Assembly (NCBI GenBank): GCA_965262315.1
Contig: CBDHFJ010000125.1
Span: 1-62,065, forward strand
Source: JBCCFK01 sp965262315
Lineage (GTDB): Bacteria > Actinomycetota > Acidimicrobiia > Acidimicrobiales > UBA8592
Length of the DNA: 62,065 nucleotides
Direction: 5' to 3'
The notes beneath the pieces are model-generated. The model was not told the origin of the DNA and ran no database searches. It saw nothing but the letters and a program-made list of their open reading frames with translations. The position numbers and the translations under genes were made by a program. Below are positions 52,131 to 61,151 of this stretch, piece after piece; position 1 is the first letter of the stretch; each line of letters opens with the position of its first letter.

Positions 52131-53318
52131 ATGGTCAGCGAGAGCCTCTTCTGGGGCGTGACGATGTCGTCGTTGCAGGCGGAAGGCGTTGCTCCCGCCG
52201 CCGACTGGTCCCGTTGGGAACGCGACCGCCGGGTGCCCCGGTCGGGTGACGGCAATGGCCTCGCCACCAACCACCAGGACGACTTCGGGATCCTGGCGTC
52301 CATCGGGCTCACCCATGTCCGGCTGACGATCGAGTGGGCCCGCCTGGAGCCCGAGCCCGGCCGCCTCGACCAGGACGCCTTCGACCGCTACGACGACCTG
52401 TTGGCCTCGGCCAACCGGGCCGGTCTCCAGGTGATCGCGACCCTGCTTCACACCACCTCTCCGGGCTGGTTCGCCGATGACACCCCGGGCTTCCGCGACG
52501 AACGGCGTCGTGCGCTCGACTGGGCCCGTCACGTCGACCGGTGCGCCGAGCGGTACGACCACCAGGTGGCGACGTGGGTTCCCATCGACGACCCGGTCGG
52601 CTGGGCGCTGCGCGGCTTCGGCCTGGGCAACCGGCCGCCGGGGCGTCGCGACCCCGAGGCGCTGGCGCACGCGATCGAGGGTGCGCTCCTCGCGAACAAC
52701 GTCGCATGGGAACTCCTGAAGTCCGGCTCCACCCCCGTCATGGGGGTGTTCGGAACGCCGACCATCTTCCGCCACGGACCGGACGCCGAGACCGAGCAGC
52801 GACGCTGGCACGACCTGATCTTCGGCACGTGGATCTCACTGATCCGCGACGGCGAGCTGCTGGTGCCCGGACTCACGCCACGTGAACGGCCCGAGCTCGC
52901 CGGCGCGTTCGACCTGATCGGCATCACCCACGACCACCCGATCGCGATCGACCGAACCGGCAGCGTCCACCCCTACCCCGCCGATGACCGCCGCAGCGAC
53001 ACCGGCTTCAGTCCCATCGTGAACGAGCTCGGCGAGCTCCTGTCGTACCTGTCGTCCGAGCTCCCGGACCGGGACCTCGTCGTCGCCGGGCACGGCGTCG
53101 CCACCACAGACGATGACTGGCGCCAGCAGATCCTCGAGGACGCGGTGGAGCTGCTCGTCGACGCTGCCGATCACGACATCCCCGTGCGGGGCTACCTCCA
53201 CGACACCGGTATCGACGGCTACGAGGGGCCCTACGGCTTCGCGACCCAGCGAGGGATCGTCGGCCGCGACCGCGAGCTCAAAGAGAGCGGTCGCTGGCTC
53301 CAGACCCGCCTCGCCTGA
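52131..53318 (+). CDS. Glycoside hydrolase family 1-like protein lacking both catalytic glutamates
   Basis: 395 residues with GH1 fold markers: FWGVTMSSLQAEGV at the N-terminus, VRLTIEWARLEPEPG (sugar-contact Arg), TLLHTTSPGWF (the usual HHFDxPxW site), and GLGNRPPG. But the acid/base TFNEP reads PIDDP (Glu to Asp154), and the nucleophile TENG reads AGHG (Glu to Gly321). GH1 normally has ~440-470 residues; loops are shortened. Likely a sugar-binding or regulatory relative, not a standard beta-glycosidase. ATG start, divergent from the VWA gene over 217 bases. Confidence 0.8.
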   Translation: MVSESLFWGVTMSSLQAEGVAPAADWSRWERDRRVPRSGDGNGLATNHQDDFGILASIGLTHVRLTIEWARLEPEPGRLDQDAFDRYDDLLASANRAGLQVIATLLHTTSPGWFADDTPGFRDERRRALDWARHVDRCAERYDHQVATWVPIDDPVGWALRGFGLGNRPPGRRDPEALAHAIEGALLANNVAWELLKSGSTPVMGVFGTPTIFRHGPDAETEQRRWHDLIFGTWISLIRDGELLVPGLTPRERPELAGAFDLIGITHDHPIAIDRTGSVHPYPADDRRSDTGFSPIVNELGELLSYLSSELPDRDLVVAGHGVATTDDDWRQQILEDAVELLVDAADHDIPVRGYLHDTGIDGYEGPYGFATQRGIVGRDRELKESGRWLQTRLA

Positions 53319-53346
53319 TCCTCCCTCGGCCCGGACGCGAGGAGCG

Positions 53347-53643
53347 CACACCCGGGAAGCAGAAAACAGCGAGCGGCGGCGACGTTGCGAGCGGTCGCAG
53401 CACACTCGGGAAGCGAAGCGCAGCGAGCGGCCGACGTTGCGAGCGGTCGCGAGCACACTCGGGAAGCGAAGCGCAGCGAGCGGCCGACGTTGCGAGCGGT
53501 CGCGAGCACACTCGGGAAGCGAAGCGCAGCGAGCGGCCGACGTTGCGAGCGGTCGCGAGCACACTCGGGAAGCGAAGCGCAGCGAGCGGCCGACGTTGCG
53601 AGCGGTCGCGAGCACACTCGGGAAGCGAAGCGCAGCGAGCGGC
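53347..53643. repeat. 53-bp tandem repeat array (about 5.6 units)
   Basis: Units begin with CACACTCGGGAAGCGAAGCG at 53401, 53454, 53507, 53560 and 53613 (last one partial); a diverged first copy starts at 53347. Period exactly 53. The four central units appear identical. Contains nested GCGAGCGG/CGAAGCG motifs. It fills the gap between two convergent genes. No CRISPR-like repeat/spacer alternation. Confidence 0.95.
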
Positions 53644-53720
53644 GCCGGCCCCTCCGCCGGGGGCTCGGCACCGCTCACGCAGGCCGTGGGTGGGACGGCC
53701 GGTTCTGGGGGGAGATCAGG
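53644..53720. other. Short GC-rich intergenic tail after the 53-bp array
   Basis: Contains an imperfect GC hairpin (GCCGGCCCC / GGGGGCTCGGC, 53645-53670) that could terminate either convergent gene. Nothing else recognised. Confidence 0.3.
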
Positions 53721-55229
53721 TCAGGCGATCGAGGCCACCGCGGCGAGCGCCGCGGGATCGGAGGTGTCGAAGACGATCGTCTCGCACTCGTCGTGGCCCT
53801 CTCGCTCGTAGGCGATGCCGGCGGCCTCGAAGGCCTCGGCCAGACGATCGAGGTCGGCGGCGATCTCGGCCGCGAACTCGGCTGACTGCGCCATCCACAG
53901 CGCGTCGAGCGCCTCCATGGCCGCCGGATCCTCGTAGTCGTACTCGACCCAGCGCCAGCCGTTGTCGTCCTCTTCGACCGTGTAGGCAACGCCGGCCTCG
54001 TCGAGAGCGGCCGTCATCGCGGCCACCTCTTCGTTGGCCGCTGCGAGGTCTTCGTCGGATGGAATCCACTCCTCACCCTCGCCATAGCAGTCCTCGCCGA
54101 GCCACTCGTCGCCGTACAGCTCCGAGAAGTAGGCGTCCACGACTTCCTGCGCCGCAGGATCCTCGTAATCCCACTCGACCCACTCGTAGCCACCCTCCTC
54201 GGTGACCACCTCGAACGCGATCCCCGCAGCCTCCAACGCCGCGATCAGACCCGCATTCTCCTCACGAATCCGCTCCAACTCCTCCGCCGGCAGCGGCTCC
54301 ATCGGATACAGCTCCGAGAAGTAGGCATCCACGACTTCCTGCGCCGCAGGATCCTCGTAATCCCACTCGACCCACTCGTAGCCACCCTCCTCGGTGACCA
54401 CCTCGAACGCGATCCCCGCAGCCTCCAACGCCGCGATCAGACCCGCATTCTCCTCACGAATCCGCTCCAACTCCTCCGCCGGCAGCGGCTCCATCGGATA
54501 CAGCTCCGAGAAGTAGGCGTCCACGACTTCCTGCGCCGCAGGATCCTCGTAATCCCACTCGACCCACTCGTAGCCACCCTCCTCGGTGACCACCTCGAAC
54601 GCGATCCCCGCAGCCTCCAACGCCGCGATCAGACCCGCATTCTCCTCACGAATCCGCTCCAACTCCTCCGCCGGCAGCTCTTCGAAGGGGCCTTCGACCC
54701 ACTCATCGGGATACAGGGCCCGGTAGTAGCTGTCGGCGACGGACTGGGCGATGCCGTCGGAGTAGTCGTACTCGACCCACATGAAGCCGTGGGTGTCGGT
54801 CTCGACGGTGTGGTCGATGCCGGCAGCGGTGAGCACGGCGGCCAGGCCCTCGGCGTCCGCTCGGCTGGCCTCGAGCTCCTCCGCGGAGGGCTCCCAGTCG
54901 TCGCCCACGCAGGCGACGGCCATGTCCGTCTCGAACAGCGCCGGTTCGGCGATCGCTTCACCGGCGGGCGCCGAAGCCTCCGCCGGCTCGTCGGCCGAGC
55001 GGTCTCCGGTCGGCTGCGCGGTCGGTGCGGGGTTCTCGGTCTGGGCCTCGGCGTCGCCGTCGATGTCGGCGTCGGCGTCGGCGTCGGTGACTGCCGCCGG
55101 CGAGACGGCGATCTGCTGTGGCTCGTCGTTGCTCACGATCACGGCCACGGCAGCCGCAACGCCGCCGATGATCAGCACCAGCGCGGCCACCAGGCCGATG
55201 CGTGCGGTGGGGGTGGGTTGGTCGTTCAC
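53721..55229 (-). CDS. Membrane-anchored protein of 64-residue tandem repeats
   Basis: 502 residues: N-terminal membrane helix (RIGLVAALVLIIGGVAAAVAVI, ~10-32), an acidic/Ala-rich linker (DADADADIDGDAEAQ), one Cys before the repeats, then about five and a half repeats of a helix-strand-strand unit: ELERIREENAGLIAALEAAG, IAFEVVTEEGGYEWVEWDYED, PAAQEVVDAYFSELY. Repeats 2-4 are nearly identical; 1, 5 and the partial 6 are diverged. No family recognised. GTG start after GAGGAG, 135 bases after the moxR stop. Very acidic; likely extracytoplasmic. Confidence 0.82.
   Translation of the reverse strand: MNDQPTPTARIGLVAALVLIIGGVAAAVAVIVSNDEPQQIAVSPAAVTDADADADIDGDAEAQTENPAPTAQPTGDRSADEPAEASAPAGEAIAEPALFETDMAVACVGDDWEPSAEELEASRADAEGLAAVLTAAGIDHTVETDTHGFMWVEYDYSDGIAQSVADSYYRALYPDEWVEGPFEELPAEELERIREENAGLIAALEAAGIAFEVVTEEGGYEWVEWDYEDPAAQEVVDAYFSELYPMEPLPAEELERIREENAGLIAALEAAGIAFEVVTEEGGYEWVEWDYEDPAAQEVVDAYFSELYPMEPLPAEELERIREENAGLIAALEAAGIAFEVVTEEGGYEWVEWDYEDPAAQEVVDAYFSELYGDEWLGEDCYGEGEEWIPSDEDLAAANEEVAAMTAALDEAGVAYTVEEDDNGWRWVEYDYEDPAAMEALDALWMAQSAEFAAEIAADLDRLAEAFEAAGIAYEREGHDECETIVFDTSDPAALAAVASIA
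54120..54695. repeat. Three 192-bp tandem repeats within the repeat-protein gene
   Basis: The motif CTCCGAGAAGTAGGC recurs at 54120, 54312 and 54504 (exact 192-base spacing, 64 codons). The copies differ at very few synonymous bases, for example GGCGTCC versus GGCATCC, so the expansion is recent. Confidence 0.95.
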
Positions 55230-55364
55230 TGTGTCTCCTCAGGACAGGTCCCGGTTCGGGACTGTTCCGCCGTACATCAGTGTCCGACGCCCGACCGCTC
55301 GGGCTGGTTCCAGATTTCTCAGCGCGTCACGAGACCGCAACCTCTGCGCGCAGGGCCGCCGGAT

Positions 55365-56777
55365 TCACGCTCGGGCGCGGTACACCCCGGCGCCGCCGAC
55401 GGCTTCCTTGTTGAGACGCTTGTTGAGGTGAAGGCCCTCGAGGACGAACTCCACCGCCGAGGCGACGACGGCGGGCCGGCCGCGGCCGGCCTCGTCGATG
55501 CCGAGGCCATCGAGGATCTCCGTCAGCGCGGGGATCTGATCGAGGAGGGCCACGTAGTCGGCGCTGGCGATGTCGTCGCCGGCGCTGACCACCGCGCCCT
55601 CGTCGAATGCGTCGAGCACCGCACGATGCGACGCGGGGTCGACCATGTCCTTGAAGACGGTCAACACCGCCGACCGGATCAGGTGCTCGATGATCTCGTT
55701 GTCCCGACCCTCTTCCAGGGTCTCGATCTCGATCTTCCCGGCGGTCGCGGCCATGAGGGCACCGAGGTCGCTGACCCGCGGGACGGCCTCGGTCTCGCCG
55801 GAGAGCAGAGCTCGCCGCAGGGCGCCGGCAACGAGCGCCTCGTAGTTCGCGACGGTCAGTCGGACCGAGACACCGGACCGCTGGTTGATGTGCGCGCTGT
55901 CGCGGGCGAGGTGCGACAGGGTGGCGACGATGGTGGTCATGAAGTCGGGGACCTCGATGCTGATGTCGCCGGTGTCGAAGACCGTGGCCTCCTGCACCGC
56001 GATGTCGCGTTCGAGCTCGACCTCGAGCGGATAGTGGGTGCGGATCTGGGAGCCGAAGCGGTCCTTCAACGGCGTGATGATGCGACCACGGTTGGTGTAG
56101 TCCTCGGGGTTCGCCGAGGCGACCAGGATCACGTCGATCGGCAGCTGGATCTTGTAGCCGCGGACCTGGACGTCGCGCTCTTCGAGGATGTTGAGGAGGC
56201 CGACCTGGATGCGCTCGGAGAGGTCGGGCAGCTCGTTGATCGCGAAGATCCCGCGGTTGGTTCGGGGCACGAGGCCGTAGTGCAGGGTCAGCTCGTCGGA
56301 CAGGTAGCGGCCCTCGGCGACCTTGATGGGGTCGACCTCGCCGATGAGGTCGGCGATGGAGGTGTCGGGGGTGGCGAGCTTCTCGCCGAAGCGCTTGCTG
56401 CGATGCACCCACTCGATCGGGGTGTCGTCGCCGCGCGCTTCGATCAGATCGCGGGCGTGCTTCGAGGTGGGGTTGTACGGGTCGTCGTTGATCTCGGACC
56501 CGGCGACGATGGGCATCCACTCGTCGAGGAGCTCGACCATGCCCCGGATCATGCGGGTCTTGGCCTGGCCGCGCTCGCCGAGGAAGATCACGTCGTGGCC
56601 GGCGAGAAGGGCGTTCTCGACCGCCGGGACAACCGTGTCCTCGTAGCCCAGCACGCCGGGGAACAGTTCCCGCCCCTCGCCGATGGCGGCGATGGCGTTG
56701 CGCCGGATCTCCTCCTTGGTGGAGACGGACTCCCAGCCGGACTTCTTCAGCTCACCGAGGGTTTCAGGTTGCGACAT
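55365..56777 (-). CDS. MoxR/ChlI-like AAA ATPase
   Basis: 470 residues: Walker A GERGQAKT (67-74), Walker B/sensor blocks IFAINELPDLSERIQVGLLN, sensor 1 ILVASANPEDYTNRGRI, an arginine-finger region LKDRFGSQI, and a C-terminal lid. The GERGQAKTR form and magnesium-chelatase-like order place it with MoxR-type chaperones that act with a VWA partner (the gene at 49.9-51.9 kb). ATG start. Confidence 0.9.
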   Translation of the reverse strand: MSQPETLGELKKSGWESVSTKEEIRRNAIAAIGEGRELFPGVLGYEDTVVPAVENALLAGHDVIFLGERGQAKTRMIRGMVELLDEWMPIVAGSEINDDPYNPTSKHARDLIEARGDDTPIEWVHRSKRFGEKLATPDTSIADLIGEVDPIKVAEGRYLSDELTLHYGLVPRTNRGIFAINELPDLSERIQVGLLNILEERDVQVRGYKIQLPIDVILVASANPEDYTNRGRIITPLKDRFGSQIRTHYPLEVELERDIAVQEATVFDTGDISIEVPDFMTTIVATLSHLARDSAHINQRSGVSVRLTVANYEALVAGALRRALLSGETEAVPRVSDLGALMAATAGKIEIETLEEGRDNEIIEHLIRSAVLTVFKDMVDPASHRAVLDAFDEGAVVSAGDDIASADYVALLDQIPALTEILDGLGIDEAGRGRPAVVASAVEFVLEGLHLNKRLNKEAVGGAGVYRARA

Positions 56778-57006
56778 GTCGGGGACCGTAGTCCAGCGTC
56801 TCCCGGTCGGCTCAGCGGTCTGACTCTTCCCTGATCGGTCGGGACAAAACGTGGCTCGCCCGCCGACCGAAGTCGACGGGCGAGCCTTGTTCTGGTCAGT
56901 CGGTCTCGCGGAAGCGGACCGGCGCCTCGGGCGCAGCCGCAGCGGGGAACCCTGGCGGGTTCCTCACCCGAGCGGAGCGAAGCTGCGATTGCGGGAAGAC
57001 GCAGCC
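56778..57006 (-). terminator. phoX1 3' region with terminator hairpin and moxR leader
   Basis: GGCTCGCCCG (56853-56862) pairs with CGGGCGAGCC (56877-56886), extended by GAC-cgaa-GTC, ~120 bases past the phoX1 stop. The same block, including flanking AAAACGTG and TGTTCT, recurs after phoX2. The moxR promoter should also lie here. Confidence 0.6.
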
Positions 57007-58863
57007 TCAGCTGCCGATGATGCCGCCGTCCTTGCGACGGATCACGAAGGTGGCGTCGCGCGGGACCTCGGGACCGCCCGCACCCGGGACGGGGAAGTTG
57101 GTCGCCGTGGTGTCGCCGTTGCCGGGATGCTGGGTGTTGATGAACATCGTGCGGCGGTCCGGCGTGATCGCGATACCCGTGATCTCGTCGCCGGCGACAC
57201 CACAGAACAGGCGACGGATCTCGCCGGTGTGGGTGTCGGCGACGAGCATCTGGTTGTTGCCGCTCGGCTGGGTGCCGTCGGTCTGGATGAAGGCACGGCC
57301 GTCCGGGTCGATCCACAGCCCATCCGGGTCGGTGAACTCGAAGTCGGTGCCGCGGGTCTCGCTGGCCTGGACCAGGAAGTCCCACTCGAAGTCGGTCCCG
57401 GTGTGGTTCTTCGTGTCCTTCCAGCGGATCACGTAGCCGTCGGGGTTCGGAGCCTGCGGGCTGCCGGGACCGGTCTCGGTCCGGTTCGTGTTGTTGGTGA
57501 GCGTGCAGTACACCCGGCCGTCGGGAGCGACCGAGGTCCACTCGGGGCGATCCATCGGGGTGGCGCCGAGGATGTCCGCGGCGAGACGAGTGTTGATGAG
57601 CATCTCGGCCTCGTCGGCGAAGGCGGCGGCGATGGCGGGGTTGTCCATGGTGATGTGGAGCCACTCGCCGGTGCCGTCCTCCTTGAACTTCGCGACGTAG
57701 AGGTCACCCTCCGACAGCGGGCTGATGCCCTGGCGCCGCATCTTCCGCCAGTTGCCGGCGGAGACGAACTTGTAGATGTAGTCGAAGCGCTGATCGTCGC
57801 CCATGTAGCCGACGATCCGACCACCGCGACCGACGGTCAGGGCGATGCCCTCGTGCTTCACGCGGCCGAGGGCCGTGTGCTTGACCGGCTTCTTCCAGGG
57901 CTTGTGCGGGTCGATCTCGACGACCCAGCCGAACCGATTGTGCTCGTTGGCGTAGTCGGGGTTCGACAGATCCCAGCGGGCGTCGTACTCGTGCCAGCGG
58001 TAGCCGAAGCCACCCGACGAGAATCCGTAGCGGTCCTGCGCCTCGGTGTTGACGTAGTTCTCGTCGGTCGTGCCGAAGTAGCCGTTGAAGTTCTCCTCAC
58101 ACGTGAGGTAGGTGCCCCAGGGGGTGTAGCCGTTGGCGCAGTTGTTCACCGTGCCGGCGTAGACGTTCCCGGCGGCGTTCTTCAGCAGCGGGTGGTTCGC
58201 CGCAGGGCCGTCGAAGTCGACCGGAGTGTTCGGGGTGATGCGGCGGTTGACGCGGCTCTTGGCGACGTTCCACTTGCCCCAACGATCGCGCTTGAGCGCA
58301 ACGACGGACACGCCGTGGACGGCCTGCGAGATCCGGGCCTGCTCGAGATTCTCGGCGCCACCATTGCCGAGGACGGTGTTGTTGCGACCGAACTCGTGGT
58401 TGATGCAGAGCACACCGCGGCGGCGGCCACGGGCGAAGAACCACATGCCGTCATGGCCGGCACCGAACTGCTCCAGCGCCTCGGCTTCGGACTGCGGGCG
58501 TCCACCGTCGATGTCGGGGCCACCGGGGTTGATCGGCGAACCCCACGGGATGATGACGTCGTACTCGTAGTCCTCGGAGATGACGGGGTTCGGGCCGCCG
58601 GGGTTGAGGGCCGGGGCGAACCCGATCAGCGCCTTCTTGCGGTCGTCGCGATCGTCGTCGTCATCGTCGTCGTCATCATCGTCGTCGTCCCAGGACCGAC
58701 CCTCGTTCTCCGAAGCGGCGGCCGTGCCGGTGCTCGAGATGAACGCCACCAGACCGGTGGCCGCGGCTCCGGCGAGCGCGTCCCGGCGGCTGATGCGGGC
58801 CGCCAGGATCTCCTGGAAGGGCTGAGCGGAACTCGGGTTGGTGATTTCGTCGTCGACTGCCAT
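57007..58863 (-). CDS. phoX: Alkaline phosphatase PhoX (first copy), Tat-exported
   Basis: 618 residues of the PhoX (DUF839) family. Twin-arginine signal ISRRDALAGAAATGLVAF (~24-45), then 13 consecutive Asp before RDDRKK. Catalytic-domain blocks include GHDGMWFFARG, CINHEFGRN (metal-site NHE), NNCANGYTPWGTYLTCEENF and GRVKHEGIALTV. PhoX uses Ca and Fe to release phosphate from organic esters outside the cell. ATG at 58863. One GTTCA half-site (58971-58975) lies ~108 bases upstream; not a clear PHO box. Confidence 0.92.
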   Translation of the reverse strand: MAVDDEITNPSSAQPFQEILAARISRRDALAGAAATGLVAFISSTGTAAASENEGRSWDDDDDDDDDDDDDRDDRKKALIGFAPALNPGGPNPVISEDYEYDVIIPWGSPINPGGPDIDGGRPQSEAEALEQFGAGHDGMWFFARGRRRGVLCINHEFGRNNTVLGNGGAENLEQARISQAVHGVSVVALKRDRWGKWNVAKSRVNRRITPNTPVDFDGPAANHPLLKNAAGNVYAGTVNNCANGYTPWGTYLTCEENFNGYFGTTDENYVNTEAQDRYGFSSGGFGYRWHEYDARWDLSNPDYANEHNRFGWVVEIDPHKPWKKPVKHTALGRVKHEGIALTVGRGGRIVGYMGDDQRFDYIYKFVSAGNWRKMRRQGISPLSEGDLYVAKFKEDGTGEWLHITMDNPAIAAAFADEAEMLINTRLAADILGATPMDRPEWTSVAPDGRVYCTLTNNTNRTETGPGSPQAPNPDGYVIRWKDTKNHTGTDFEWDFLVQASETRGTDFEFTDPDGLWIDPDGRAFIQTDGTQPSGNNQMLVADTHTGEIRRLFCGVAGDEITGIAITPDRRTMFINTQHPGNGDTTATNFPVPGAGGPEVPRDATFVIRRKDGGIIGS

Positions 58864-59217
58864 GGTGCCTCTACTCCGTCTGTTCGGGCGTCGGCAGCGA
58901 AGCTAGGAAGCCACCGTTACCCGGACATGGCCCACGGGTGGCAGTTGTTCGCTGTCCTCTGGCGCCAGGGTGAACCGCCGACGACCGAGGCCGGGAGCAG
59001 GCCGGAGAACGGTCCGCCCGACACCTCCACGCCACGTGGACGCAACCGAGGAGCGCGAACACGACGAAAACGTGACCCGCCCGCCGACCGAGGTCGACGG
59101 GCGAGCCCTGTTCTTGTCAGTCGGCCTCGCGGCAGCGGGCCGGCTGTGCCGATGACCGAAACGGGCCACCGGCGATCCGCAGCGAGACGAGCTGTCCCGC
59201 CGCGGGAGGACGCAGCC
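58864..59217 (-). promoter_or_regulatory. Intergenic region: phoX1 promoter and phoX2 terminator
   Basis: The first part holds ACGGTGG followed by TAGCTTC, an element also present before phoX2, so a shared promoter is plausible (TAGCTT as -10). Further on, 59078-59107 is the diverged copy of the phoX hairpin (CCCGCCGAC-cgag-GTCGACGGG). A lone TGAAC (58971) is a possible degenerate PHO unit. Confidence 0.45.
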
Positions 59218-61068
59218 TCAGCTGCCGACGGTGCCGCCGCCGGTCTTGCGGATGGCGATGGTGGCGTCGCGCGGGATCTCGGGCCCACCGGAGCCGGGCA
59301 CCGGGAAGTTGGTCACAGCCGGGTCGCCGTTGCCCGGGTGCTGGAGGTTGATGAACATCCACTCCTGATCCGGGGTCACAGCCATGCCGGTGACCTCGCA
59401 GTCGGTCACGCCGGCGAACATCCGCTTGCCGCGCCCGAACGGGTTGAACACCAGCATCTGGTCGTTCATGCCGTCGGGCTGGCCACCGTCGGTCTGCACG
59501 AAGATGCGCCCGTCGTCGTCGGCCCAGAGACCGTCGGGCGAGCCGAAGGCCTCCTCGGTGCCGGCCAGATCGTCGGCGACCAGGAAGAAGTCCCAGATGA
59601 AGCTGCGGCCGACCTTCTGGTTCCGGTCCTGGATCTTGATGATGTGACCGTTGGGGTTGGGAACCAGCGGGTTGGGGGCGTTGGGCTCGGTGCGACGGCT
59701 GTTGTTCGTCAGGGTGACGTACATCTCGCCGTCGGGGTGCACCGTGGTCCACTCGGGGCGGTCCATCGGGGTCGCACCCACGATGTCGGCCGCCATACGG
59801 GTGTTGACCAGCATGCGAGCCTTCGTCCCGAAGGCCTCCTTGAGCGCCGGGACCCGCATGTCCAGCCGCAGCCACTCACCGGAGCCGTCTTCGTTGAACT
59901 TGGCGACGTAGAGGACACCACGGTCGAGCGGGCTCTCACCGCGATCGATCATGTCCTGCCAGTTGTCGGCGGAGACGAACTTGTAGATGTAGTCGAAGCG
60001 CTGATCGTCGCCCATGTAACCGACCACACGACCGTCCTTGCCGACGGTCAGGGCGATGCCCTCGTGCTTGAAGCGGCCGAGCGCGGTGCGCTTGACCGGC
60101 GGGGCGCTGGGGTCCTGCGGGTCGATCTCGACGATCCAACCGAAGCGGTTGACCTGACGCTTCTGGCCGGGAGCGGCCAGGTCGAAGCGGGGGTCGAACT
60201 TGTGCCACTCGTAGCCGAAGCCACCGGAGTTGATGCCGAGGCGCTCCTGGCCGGGGGTGGGGACCCACTCCTCGTCGTCGGTGCCGAAGTAGCCGTTGAA
60301 GTTCTCCTCACAGGTGAGGTACGTGCCCCACGGGGTGTAGCCGTTGGCGCAGTTGTTCACGGTGCCCCGCGGGGTCTGACCGCGGCCGGTGCGCAGGAAC
60401 TTGGTGCCGGCGACCGGGCCGGAGAACTCGACCGGAGTACGGGCGTGGATGCGGCGGTTGCGGGGATCGGAGAGATCCACCTGCCACTCGCCGTCGACCA
60501 GTTCGAGCACGATGCAGGACACACCATGGGCGTGCTGCATGATGCGGACGTCGTCCTTGGACTCGGGAACGTCCTTGCCGAGCACGTGCGAGGTGCGGCC
60601 GAACTCGTGGTTGATGCAGAGGACACCCTTGTCGGTGCGACCCTCGTCGGCGAAGAACCACATGCCGTCGTGGCCGATGCCGACCTGGCGGCGCTGGTTG
60701 GCGGCCGAGGTCTGGTGGACCGCGCCCATGTCCGGGACGCCGTTCTTCAGCGGGGTGCCCCAGGGGATGATGACCTGCATCTCGTAGTCCGAGGAGAGGA
60801 CCGGGTCCGGGCCATTGGCGTCGGCCACGGCGACCGGCGTGAAGTCGATCCGCGGCGCGCTGGCGGTGCCCAGCTGGCCACCCGCAGCTTCCGAGGCGCT
60901 CTCGGCCTCCTGAGCACCGGCGACGGACGTCGCGTTGGCGCCGATGAACCCGGCGGCGGCGGTGGCCATGCCACCCGCCATCGCTCCGCGCCGCGAGATC
61001 CGCGCGCGAAGGATGTCCTCGAAGGGACGGTTCGGGCTCGGATTCACGATCTCGTCATCCACCGTCAT
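59218..61068 (-). CDS. phoX: Alkaline phosphatase PhoX (second copy), Tat-exported
   Basis: 616 residues, paralog of the neighbouring PhoX along its whole length: Tat signal ISRRGAMAGGMATAAAGF, GHDGMWFFADEGR, CINHEFGRTSHVLG, NNCANGYTPWGTYLTCEENF, GRFKHEGIALTVG. It lacks the poly-Asp run and has a short Ala/Glu linker instead. ATG at 61068 (GAGG upstream) fits the paralog's start; the longer open frame to 61209 would run into the PHO-box region. Likely induced on phosphate starvation. Confidence 0.92.
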   Translation of the reverse strand: MTVDDEIVNPSPNRPFEDILRARISRRGAMAGGMATAAAGFIGANATSVAGAQEAESASEAAGGQLGTASAPRIDFTPVAVADANGPDPVLSSDYEMQVIIPWGTPLKNGVPDMGAVHQTSAANQRRQVGIGHDGMWFFADEGRTDKGVLCINHEFGRTSHVLGKDVPESKDDVRIMQHAHGVSCIVLELVDGEWQVDLSDPRNRRIHARTPVEFSGPVAGTKFLRTGRGQTPRGTVNNCANGYTPWGTYLTCEENFNGYFGTDDEEWVPTPGQERLGINSGGFGYEWHKFDPRFDLAAPGQKRQVNRFGWIVEIDPQDPSAPPVKRTALGRFKHEGIALTVGKDGRVVGYMGDDQRFDYIYKFVSADNWQDMIDRGESPLDRGVLYVAKFNEDGSGEWLRLDMRVPALKEAFGTKARMLVNTRMAADIVGATPMDRPEWTTVHPDGEMYVTLTNNSRRTEPNAPNPLVPNPNGHIIKIQDRNQKVGRSFIWDFFLVADDLAGTEEAFGSPDGLWADDDGRIFVQTDGGQPDGMNDQMLVFNPFGRGKRMFAGVTDCEVTGMAVTPDQEWMFINLQHPGNGDPAVTNFPVPGSGGPEIPRDATIAIRKTGGGTVGS

Positions 61069-61151
61069 TGCTTGCCTCACAGTCGTTGAGCATTCGTTTG
61101 CGTCGACGCGGAAGCTACGGATCCACCGTGAGGCTGACCTGGACGACACAT

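Noticed and set aside
53347..53643. CRISPR array
   Set aside because: The 53-bp units are directly contiguous and identical with no unique spacers, and there are no cas genes. The same holds for the 35-bp array at 9931-10190.
58630..58690. Assembly slippage in the poly-Asp run of phoX1
   Set aside because: The codons alternate GAC and GAT and the frame stays open into a conserved domain, so it is probably real, although exact length could vary.
56851..61089. 1,412-codon open frame on the plus strand across both phoX genes
   Set aside because: It is antisense to two clear PhoX proteins, has their mirrored repeat pattern, and arises from GC-rich third positions. The same reasoning removes the long frames at 20225-24439 (+), 40266-42512 (+) and 10437-13748 (-).
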